A stretch of DNA of 6,089 nucleotides from Methanothrix sp. (lineage in GTDB: Archaea; Halobacteriota; Methanosarcinia; Methanotrichales; Methanotrichaceae). Of this stretch, positions 1-5,087 are shown one piece after another. Numbering within the stretch: the first letter of the stretch is position 1; each line of letters begins with the position of its first letter. Location: contig PMNG01000094.1 in NCBI GenBank assembly GCA_003162615.1, forward strand, positions 978 to 7,066, in the 5' to 3' direction. Both the position numbers and the translations under genes were made by a program. The notes below the pieces were generated by a model. The model saw only the letters and a program-made list of their open reading frames with translations. It was not told the DNA's origin and ran no database searches.

Positions 1-642
1 ATGTTCCGGAAGCGATACCTGAAGGATCGCAAGACCCACGACACAAGCCAAAGAAGACAGTGCATCACTGTCGATCAGGCTAAGTTGTTGGTGGGCAGCA
101 TCCTCGACAATAGAGAAAGGGCTGTTGTCGTATTACTCTTGAAAACTGGACTTCGCAGACACGAACTCTCGGAACTCGACCTCGACGATGTGGACCTGCC
201 TAACCAGACCATTCGACTCAAGCCAACGGCAAAGAGATCGTTTGAGACCGCATTCATTGACGACGAGACGATCTTCGTCTTGAACCGATGGATCAAAGAG
301 CGGGAAAAAGAAAACAACGAGCAAATTCCTGCACTCTTCTTGGATAAATTCGGAAACCGACTCTCGAAACAGGCGATCGGCAGAATCGTTCGCAAACACG
401 CCGTCGTCGTTGGTTTGCATGACCCGAACAGCACCCGCAAACAGCTACAGAAACGATTCAGCAGCCACTGTTGCCGCCACTACTTCACCAACTCACTGGA
501 TGAAGCCGGCATGAAAGAGAATTTCATCCAAGAATTGAGGGGCGACACCGGGCACGATGCTTCGGACACCTATACACACATCAGCAAAGAGAAGCTTAAG
601 CGTGCCTATCTTGATTTAGTGCCTCAACTCGATCTTCTCTAG
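1..642 (+). CDS. Tyrosine recombinase (phage-type integrase), catalytic domain, probably 5'-partial
   Basis: This is a site-specific DNA recombinase of the tyrosine integrase family, which cuts and rejoins DNA at attachment sites through a 3'-phosphotyrosine intermediate. In the 213 visible residues, the first catalytic Arg is R52 in TGLRRHEL, the beta-hairpin Lys is probably K78 in TAKRS, the HxxR box is H156-CC-R159, and the nucleophile is Y191 in DTYTHIS. The usual LGH motif before the Tyr is replaced by RGDTGHDASDTY, so H185 lies only six residues before Y191. A Gly-Asp-rich segment here and a C-terminus near PQLDL are what I recall from haloarchaeal and methanogen integrases. The N-terminal core-binding domain of about 100 residues is absent. 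Residue 1 falls inside what looks like linker sequence (FRKRYLKDR), and the window starts exactly at this ATG, so the gene most likely continues upstream, although a genuinely short form is possible. The stop is TAG. The family call is firm; completeness is not. Confidence 0.93.
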   Translation: MFRKRYLKDRKTHDTSQRRQCITVDQAKLLVGSILDNRERAVVVLLLKTGLRRHELSELDLDDVDLPNQTIRLKPTAKRSFETAFIDDETIFVLNRWIKEREKENNEQIPALFLDKFGNRLSKQAIGRIVRKHAVVVGLHDPNSTRKQLQKRFSSHCCRHYFTNSLDEAGMKENFIQELRGDTGHDASDTYTHISKEKLKRAYLDLVPQLDLL

Positions 643-1023
643 ATGTACGACAGCAGTCAAACGCAAGCGTTTGCCGTACGGGTGCCTGACAGTTCAGGTA
701 CCCTTCGCCATGCCTTCTTGGAACTTTTGCTTCGTCTCGTCGATAGCCACTGGCCTGACATCTCTTATGTTCTAGCTCCCCCATGTTATCGACCTAAGAG
801 AATACTTTCGCCCCTCGTGGATCGGTCATTAATAGGAGCCGATGTAATTGTCGCTCGTAGATTATCAGAAGATTGCGCAAGGCTCTACACGATTCAGGGC
901 ACAGAGCGCAATCTTCCTCACCCCCCTTTTTCACTTCTAAATTTATCCAGAAGAGCTCCGTGGCTTACAAGGAGATTGCTGGCTGGCGAGAGGATGTTCC
1001 TAATGAAAGACTCGGTAAAGTAG
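643..1023 (+). CDS. Doubtful hypothetical ORF directly abutting the integrase stop
   Basis: This is a 126-codon open frame whose ATG follows the integrase TAG with no gap and in the same frame. I see no ribosome binding site. The two hairpins at 645-703 lie inside its first 20 codons, which argues against ordinary coding use of that part. The product is rich in Leu, Arg and Ser, has no membrane segment, and has no motif I can name; a stretch near residues 64-70 (IGADVIV) is the only protein-like strand pattern. It ends at an amber codon (1021-1023), after which the same frame stays open to 1275. It may be a decayed gene, a chance ORF, or the first part of an amber-interrupted gene. It should not be given a function. 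Confidence 0.25.
   Translation: MYDSSQTQAFAVRVPDSSGTLRHAFLELLLRLVDSHWPDISYVLAPPCYRPKRILSPLVDRSLIGADVIVARRLSEDCARLYTIQGTERNLPHPPFSLLNLSRRAPWLTRRLLAGERMFLMKDSVK
645..703. repeat. Two adjacent hairpins directly after the integrase stop
   Basis: The first structure has the perfect arms CAAACGC (658-664) and GCGTTTG (667-673) around AA, enclosed by a second pair, GTACG (645-649) and CGTAC (675-679). The second has 10-nt arms, GGGTGCCTGA (680-689) and TCAGGTACCC (694-703), around CAGT with one G-T pair. They start three bases after the integrase stop. They could be a 3'-end structure for the integrase mRNA, recombinase arm or core sites, or part of an attachment site. No T-run follows, and no tRNA end is recognisable here. 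Confidence 0.6.
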
Positions 1024-1275
1024 GCGGTGGGGGTTGGTGGCACTGATAGTGACCCAGAATTATTACACGCACCAACATTGGTTGTTACTCAAAGTCTATT
1101 ATACAACCATTTAAGATCCAGCCAAATGCTTTTTAGCTTACTTATGATTTCAAGGACTATAAGGACAAATGCATTAGTGCCTGCTATTGAGCGACTGTTG
1201 GCGTTACATACTGTTTTTGATTATATAGGATCTGGAGCGTTATGGCATGGAGTACGAGTCCGAGAAAGTATTTAA
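1024..1275 (+). other. In-frame continuation of the preceding ORF beyond an amber codon
   Basis: This stretch is in the same frame as the ORF ending at 1023 and is free of stops for 83 codons until TAA at 1273-1275. A GTG at 1027 is the nearest possible start, but no ribosome binding site precedes it. The translation has a moderately hydrophobic, helix-like middle (MLFSLLMISRTIRTNALV) and is not recognised. The frame is either noncoding, the tail of a pseudogene, or the part made when the TAG is read as an amino acid. Confidence 0.2.
1220..1229 (+). promoter_or_regulatory. Possible archaeal TATA box for the small ORF at 1247
   Basis: The AT-rich TTATATAGG at 1221-1229 lies about 20-25 bases before the ATG at 1247. 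That is close to the spacing at which an archaeal TATA box gives a leaderless or very short-leader transcript. No clear BRE precedes it. A GGAG at 1234-1237 also sits nine bases before the ATG. Confidence 0.25.
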
Positions 1276-1384
1276 AACCCACATGAACCTAAAGATCGGG
1301 GCAGAGGCTCATGCCCGAAAGATGAAAGCGATATCTAGTGACATCTCTTCATGGGAAATTCTCCTTGACTTGAAGAAGGGATGA
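1247..1384 (+). CDS. Small hypothetical protein (45 residues)
   Basis: This short ORF begins MEYESEKVFK and ends LLDLKKG before TGA. I do not recognise it. Its charged, Lys/Glu-rich composition with spaced hydrophobics looks like a real small helical protein rather than random translation. The ATG has GGAG nine bases upstream (1234-1237) and a TATA-like element at 1221-1229; an in-frame TAG at 1226-1228 limits how far upstream it can extend. It overlaps the last 29 bases of the amber-interrupted frame ending at 1275, in a different frame, so at most one of the two is likely to be real. It could be a small regulator, an antitoxin-like protein, or a frameshifted remnant of a longer gene. Confidence 0.4.
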   Translation: MEYESEKVFKTHMNLKIGAEAHARKMKAISSDISSWEILLDLKKG

Positions 1385-1535
1385 AACAGCCATACGAGTC
1401 TTGTAGGTTATATGCCCTTGAGTTTTGGATCTTAGTGATATTGGCAGGTGAATCCATGCCTTTTTAACTATTGAATAGAGAATACCCAGCCAGGGGGAAG
1501 GCTAGACGAAGCTAATTCTGGCTTTAATCTTCGTA
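1385..1535 (+). promoter_or_regulatory. Intergenic leader of the pentapeptide-repeat gene
   Basis: There is no gene here. A short GGCA/TGCC inverted repeat (1443-1446 and 1457-1460) is followed by TTTTT at 1461-1465, a possible terminator for the small ORF ending at 1384 or an AT-rich promoter element for the next gene. AGGGGGA at 1492-1498 resembles a ribosome binding site, but the in-frame codon at the right distance is TAG (1503-1505). The frame of the downstream gene is open from 1506 and encodes a strongly hydrophobic run before the first TTG at 1536. Confidence 0.4.
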
Positions 1536-2702
1536 TTGATCACAATTATGATTGTCGGGGGTTCGGAGGAGCTACCAAAGGTAGTTTCAGCCAGCGAAGT
1601 TCAAGCTAAAATCAAGGCGGGTCAGCCGGCGGAGTTCGACAACAGCACTATTGTTGGTGATTTGAACCTCAGTGCATTGAAATTTTATGAACAAGTACAC
1701 TTCAACAATAGCCATTTCCTAAACCTAGTGATTTTTAAATCCACTAGCTTCAACGGTACTGCCTACTTCGGGCACTCTACGTTCAACAGTACTGCCGACT
1801 TCAATGGCTCTAAATTCAACGGCACTGCCCACTTCGAGTACTCTAACTTCAACCGCTATGCCCACTTCGAGTACTCTAAATTCAACGGCACTGCTCACTT
1901 CGAGTACTCTAACTTCAACAGAGATGCCTACTTCGAGTACTCTAAATTCAACAGCGATGCCTACTTCTGGTATTCTAAGTTCAACGGCACCGCCTATTTC
2001 ATTTACTCTAAGTTCAACAACTATGCCGTCTTTACAGGATCTACCTTCAGCAAAGAGGTGTTCTTTTTAGGTGCCCACCTAAAGAGCCTCGATTTGACCC
2101 TCTCAACCTATGAAAAAATGTATATCCGCTGGAGTAGCTTGGAAGACTTATATTATGATGATGAATTTGGTGATACTACTTACCAGCTATTGGTGGAGAA
2201 CTTCAATAAACTAGGCTTCCTACAAGATGCCGATAATTGCTATTCCCAGTTCAGGTGGGAGGAATGTCTACACCAGCTATATCGGCGTCCCTTCAAGGAC
2301 CCGCTAATGTTTCTCCTTAACCTCGGCGCAGGGATATTTTACGGCTATGGGAAGAAACCGCTTTTACCGTTATACTGGTCGTCAGTCTTTATATTGCTTT
2401 TTGGAGCTATCTGGCGGATCGGTGGACGAAGAAAGCACAAGTATACAAGCCCACATATCCCACAGAAGCTACTTTGGGACCGGGACTGGCGGAGTGAGCT
2501 TCGCATCCTAGCTGAGGCAACGGTTTTCAGTGCGACGGTCTTTCTCTCAGGTACAAAGCTATTTGTCGATCCTCCTGAAATTCCCAGGGCTCCAAGATGG
2601 TCCAGATTAGTTGTTAAGGTCATGTTCAACTTTGAGAGAGTAATGGGTGCATTCTTTTTTGTCTTGTTTATCCTCGCCATCAGTGGGACGGTAGTGCGGT
2701 AA
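1536..2702 (+). CDS. Pentapeptide-type (11-residue) repeat membrane protein with channel-like C-terminus
   Basis: The predicted 388-residue product (TTG start) has three parts. Residues 1-71 are a lead-in that contains LPKVVSASEVQAKIKAGQ. Residues 72-170 form nine perfect 11-residue units with Phe every 6 and 5 residues (consensus FNGTAxFxYSK), a pattern of the Pfam 'pentapeptide repeats (9 copies)' type, expected to form a right-handed beta-helix-like rod. From about residue 215 a helical segment (YQLLVENFNKLG) leads to a membrane module: a helix at about 279-295, a hydrophobic re-entrant-like segment at 326-340 (VFSATVFLSG), and a last helix at 370-387. This resembles the two-helix pore layout of ion channels, but the K-channel filter TVGYG is absent. 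The combination is familiar from Methanosarcina proteins of unknown function. The start is uncertain: codons 1506-1535 also encode a hydrophobic run (KLILALIF), so the true N-terminus may be a signal or membrane segment that begins upstream. The role is unknown; membrane sensing or pore formation is inference. Confidence 0.85.
   Translation: MITIMIVGGSEELPKVVSASEVQAKIKAGQPAEFDNSTIVGDLNLSALKFYEQVHFNNSHFLNLVIFKSTSFNGTAYFGHSTFNSTADFNGSKFNGTAHFEYSNFNRYAHFEYSKFNGTAHFEYSNFNRDAYFEYSKFNSDAYFWYSKFNGTAYFIYSKFNNYAVFTGSTFSKEVFFLGAHLKSLDLTLSTYEKMYIRWSSLEDLYYDDEFGDTTYQLLVENFNKLGFLQDADNCYSQFRWEECLHQLYRRPFKDPLMFLLNLGAGIFYGYGKKPLLPLYWSSVFILLFGAIWRIGGRRKHKYTSPHIPQKLLWDRDWRSELRILAEATVFSATVFLSGTKLFVDPPEIPRAPRWSRLVVKVMFNFERVMGAFFFVLFILAISGTVVR
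1749..2045 (+). repeat. Nine tandem 33-bp coding repeats
   Basis: Nine consecutive 33-bp units, each starting at a TTC (Phe) codon, encode the 11-residue repeats of the pentapeptide-type protein. The typical unit reads TTCAACGGCACTGCC followed by TACTTCGAGTACTCTAAA. Units 3-4 (1815-1880) and 5-6 (1881-1946) form a 66-bp higher-order duplication with 61 of 66 identical bases, which indicates recent expansion or gene conversion inside the array. Confidence 0.9.
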
Positions 2703-2709
2703 TGAGTTA

Positions 2710-2733
2710 GTGCGGGGGTCTCATCCCCCGCAC
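2710..2733 (+). terminator. GC-rich 9-bp hairpin after the pentapeptide-repeat gene
   Basis: Perfect arms GTGCGGGGG (2710-2718) and CCCCCGCAC (2725-2733) flank the six-base loop TCTCAT, starting eight bases after the stop codon. No T-run follows, so by archaeal rules, where U-tracts drive termination, it may protect the mRNA 3' end or separate the two genes rather than terminate on its own. Confidence 0.55.
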
Positions 2734-2814
2734 GTGAATATCGGTGGTTAAGGGATTGGAATTGTTATTCATCGAAATCCTTTTCGCTAGAGACATGATT
2801 ACCACCCCAACAAA

Positions 2815-2820
2815 GGAGGG
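2815..2820 (+). promoter_or_regulatory. Ribosome binding site that fixes the TTG start of the HEPN gene
   Basis: GGAGGG is a near-complete Shine-Dalgarno sequence. It lies seven bases before TTG at 2828, an optimal spacing, and three bases before the out-of-frame TTG at 2824. An in-frame TGA sits at 2825-2827, so no upstream start is possible in that frame. Confidence 0.8.
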
Positions 2821-2827
2821 AACTTGA

Positions 2828-4186
2828 TTGATCATCCGGGAAGATGTCACTTCGCTACGACCGAACAAGTCCATAAATATAATGCCTGAAGGAGATATGG
2901 AACTCACTCAATCGGGGAGAACCTATACCGGCAAGGGTTCTATAAATTTTGAGTGGTCGCCCACGCGCCCAGATACGCCCGGATATTACTTTACATTCCA
3001 CGGTAAAGCGGGTCCCTTAGACCGCGGAAAAGCTATATTGCATGTCGGAAGCATTGTGGATGACGGCATTGATGTAAGTGTGCGCTCAATCGGGGAGGGG
3101 GCGGGTGGAGTCGTTTGTAAGGGACCCCTGCTTGGACAAGTAAAGTATGGGGATCTAAGCGCGAAAATTGACCAATTGGTTTTCTTTATCCCAAACTTCG
3201 GTTTTGATCCGCTCATTCCATTAATTCTGAAGCACGACAAATGGGAAATTTTACTGAAACCATTTGAGAAAATCTCTAACCTATTCGAGGAACTTGATAG
3301 AGATGGCGGTTTCGCATTTACCTACGAAGTTCACATAAAGTTTAATGGCCGAGCACCATTCGTTTTGGGACAAGTTCTGTTTCTCCTTGAAGGGCTAGAA
3401 ATTTTTTTGTCATTTATGCGAAGAGCATGGTGCCAACCATTTTTTTTCACTGGCATAGCGAATGGGAACCCTATCTTTTTACTTCACCCAAATCTATTAT
3501 TAGGACCAGTGAGACCTTTGACTCGTTGGAAACGCGAGCCTCTATGGTGCAATAACCATTTTCAGCGAGACCTCAGTAATGCATTCCACAGGTTCATGGA
3601 AATTTATGAAGAATGGCAGTTAGCAGTCACTGGAGAAGGAATTAGCGAATACGAGCACTTAACAATGATTATACTAAATTATATCGAAGCGGGCTTGACG
3701 ACATTTGGAGAAACGGCAATTGTGTTAACACAATCAGTCTTGGAATCTATTGCGTACATGCAAGCCAAAAAGAGTGGAAGGACCTTCGGGAAATATGAAA
3801 AAACTGATGACAAAATTAGATGGCTGCTGAGTGAACTTGGTATTGCAGCAGATATACCTCCTGAGGCCAAAGATCTTCAGGTTTATCTAAATGTTAGAAA
3901 AAGATACATACCGAAGCCTTTTGATGGTCCTAGAGCAATCACATACTTCCGAAATTCAATAGTCCATCCGACACCAGAGAAACTAACACGATCTTTAGGT
4001 AGAGCAACGGAGAAGGTTCCCTCAGAAAAAGCAATGAGGTATGCCATCATTCTCGGAAGGATGTACATGGAGCTAGCTATTCTAGCCGTGTTAAAATATG
4101 AAGGGAACTATACGAATCCGTTCAATGGATTAAGTAGCAAACTTCCATTTAAGGCCATGGCATTGTCGCAGATGCCACTTACGTAG
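2828..4186 (+). CDS. HEPN-domain protein, putative ribonuclease (452 residues)
   Basis: The C-terminal part carries R375-N-S-I-V-H380, the Rx4H signature of HEPN ribonucleases with the favoured polar residue after the Arg. Upstream helices (about 280-315, NYIEAGLTTFGETA to AYMQA) and downstream helices (about 402-425) fit a helical HEPN fold spanning roughly 280-430. Residues 1-110 look beta-rich (GSINFEWSPTRP, GYYFTFHGKAG), and about 135-230 is mixed and aromatic-rich. An N-terminal beta domain joined to a C-terminal HEPN resembles the layout of large antiviral HEPN proteins such as ApeA, and perhaps SPbeta YopA-like proteins; this comparison is from memory and not verified. No signal peptide is seen. 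The first ORF on this strand after the pentapeptide gene, 125 bp away, it could share a transcript or have its own promoter. HEPN enzymes usually cleave RNA on a trigger; target and trigger are unknown here. It is more AT-rich than the converging minus-strand genes. The stop is TAG, backed by TAA four codons later. No MNT-type antitoxin partner is visible. Confidence 0.85.
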   Translation: MIIREDVTSLRPNKSINIMPEGDMELTQSGRTYTGKGSINFEWSPTRPDTPGYYFTFHGKAGPLDRGKAILHVGSIVDDGIDVSVRSIGEGAGGVVCKGPLLGQVKYGDLSAKIDQLVFFIPNFGFDPLIPLILKHDKWEILLKPFEKISNLFEELDRDGGFAFTYEVHIKFNGRAPFVLGQVLFLLEGLEIFLSFMRRAWCQPFFFTGIANGNPIFLLHPNLLLGPVRPLTRWKREPLWCNNHFQRDLSNAFHRFMEIYEEWQLAVTGEGISEYEHLTMIILNYIEAGLTTFGETAIVLTQSVLESIAYMQAKKSGRTFGKYEKTDDKIRWLLSELGIAADIPPEAKDLQVYLNVRKRYIPKPFDGPRAITYFRNSIVHPTPEKLTRSLGRATEKVPSEKAMRYAIILGRMYMELAILAVLKYEGNYTNPFNGLSSKLPFKAMALSQMPLT

Positions 4187-4243
4187 CGAACAATTACTTA
4201 AAGCGAAAGACCTGCTTGCACCCGGCCAAGGCTGGCTGTTGGG

Positions 4244-4390
4244 TCATTTCTTCTTGCCCGGAGGTCGTGGCTGTGGCTTTCTCTTTGCGTCGATCGCATC
4301 CTTGACCTTGCTGTGTGTCGGGATGCCGTCCGGACCAAGCGGACTGTCGATTTCGTTGCCTTGCTGGTCGTGCCAAATCTGCTTCTTCAT
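4244..4390 (-). CDS. Small basic hypothetical protein (48 residues)
   Basis: This short minus-strand ORF starts MKKQIWHDQQGNEID and ends in a Pro/Lys-rich basic tail (RKPQPRPPGKKK). Its ATG overlaps the stop of the 55-residue ORF in an ATGA junction, a strong sign of translational coupling and of a real gene. The first part is acidic and polar with a WHDxxGNEID pattern, and the tail is suited to nucleic acid or acidic-protein contact. I do not recognise the family. It is the last clear gene of the minus-strand operon and faces the end of the HEPN gene. Confidence 0.65.
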   Translation of the reverse strand: MKKQIWHDQQGNEIDSPLGPDGIPTHSKVKDAIDAKRKPQPRPPGKKK

Positions 4391-4554
4391 TTTTGGTCAT
4401 CCAGCGCATTTTTTCGGTGCACTTTGCAGTCGTTCCAATGGGTTGCCTCGAACTCTCGCTTGGCTTCACGACCATCGTATTCCCTGACGTTGTCCATCGG
4501 ACCGTCGTATTTTGTGCTTGTCTTCTGTATGAGGTCGGAGTATTCTTTCTTCAT
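4387..4554 (-). CDS. Small charged hypothetical protein (55 residues)
   Basis: This minus-strand ORF starts MKKEYSDLIQ and ends NALDDQK. It begins five bases after the stop of the 173-residue gene and its own stop overlaps the next ATG (ATGA), so it sits inside a compact operon. Its composition is hydrophilic and helix-prone, with many Asp, Glu, Lys and Arg residues and a single Cys and Trp near residues 40-43. GGTGGA in the end of the upstream gene is a possible but distant ribosome binding site. The family is not recognised; small coupled proteins like this are common in archaeal viruses and plasmids. Confidence 0.7.
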   Translation of the reverse strand: MKKEYSDLIQKTSTKYDGPMDNVREYDGREAKREFEATHWNDCKVHRKNALDDQK

Positions 4555-4559
4555 GACAA

Positions 4560-5081
4560 TCAGTATCCACCGATGATTTCTTTGGCGCGGCTGATTCGCT
4601 TCTGTAGATCAGCTATTTCAGCCGATGACTCAGCAGCAACGCGATCCCTCTTCACGACGGCGTCCATGACGGCAGGATCGTCTTGTGGGCGTTCATTGCT
4701 TCTGGCGAGCGCTTGCTTAGATAGGTTGAGAATATCTTTGTCAAGGTTATTAGATGTTCTTTTCAGCCGTAGCATTCTCTCAGTCATAGCCTGGACACTA
4801 TCATAGCTTCCGAGCGCTTCTAGATACGCGTCGATGTTTTGTTTGACGGCGGCTGATCTCTTCTTTGCTGCGTCAAGCTCCGGTAGAACGTCCACCACAG
4901 ACTCGTCGAACACCGGGACAACCCTGTCGCCCTTTTTCTCGGCGCTCAAGTGGTCCAATAATCGGATCTTAACCTCGCTCAACCGTCCGTCGGCCTGGAA
5001 GTACGACGTCGCCAAATCGGCTTCGTCTTGGTGCCGCGGGGTTCCCGCACGCTGTAAAAACTCAGTTGTTGTTGCTGTCAT
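4560..5081 (-). CDS. Hypothetical helical protein (173 residues)
   Basis: This soluble, charged, almost wholly helical protein is not recognised. Residues 1-30 are polar (MTATTTEFLQRAGTPR), and 32-50 contain an amphipathic helix (LSEVKIRLLDHL). Residues 66-130 and 136-170 have heptad-like spacing of Leu, Ile and Val with charged residues (ADLQKRISRAKEII), consistent with coiled coils or a helical bundle. There is no signal peptide, membrane segment, metal site or nucleotide motif. The start is ATG, six bases after the stop of the larger upstream gene, with only a weak GGAAAG nearby; the next ORF follows after five bases. In this setting it could be a scaffold or minor structural protein, a small terminase-like protein or a DNA-binding adaptor, but nothing decides between these. 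Confidence 0.8.
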   Translation of the reverse strand: MTATTTEFLQRAGTPRHQDEADLATSYFQADGRLSEVKIRLLDHLSAEKKGDRVVPVFDESVVDVLPELDAAKKRSAAVKQNIDAYLEALGSYDSVQAMTERMLRLKRTSNNLDKDILNLSKQALARSNERPQDDPAVMDAVVKRDRVAAESSAEIADLQKRISRAKEIIGGY

Positions 5082-5087
5082 GTTTAG

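Noticed and set aside
75..440. Minus-strand ORFs of 121 and 95 residues inside the integrase gene
   Set aside because: They are antisense shadows of a gene with clear catalytic motifs.
680..703. Possible tRNA T-arm (GTTCAGG) or tRNA 3' end as attachment site
   Set aside because: No acceptor stem, anticodon arm or CCA-proximal pattern could be fitted around it; it is better explained as a simple hairpin.
1749..2045. Tandem repeat considered as a CRISPR-like or iteron array
   Set aside because: The 33-bp period is an exact codon multiple with no spacers, and it encodes regular 11-residue protein repeats.
1804..2070. 88-residue Ser/Thr-rich ORF overlapping the repeat array in another frame
   Set aside because: Its repetitiveness is only the 33-bp repeat read out of frame; it lies wholly inside the membrane protein gene and has no ribosome binding site.
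2707..2907. 66-residue minus-strand ORF across the gap before the HEPN gene
   Set aside because: It spans the hairpin, ribosome binding site and start of the HEPN gene, and its composition is not convincing.
4194..4475. 93-residue minus-strand ORF and the overlapping plus-strand ORFs at 4239-4806
   Set aside because: The coupled 55- and 48-residue ORFs with ATGA overlap explain this strand better. The plus-strand frames are their complement and rich in Cys, Phe and Ser, as shadows are.
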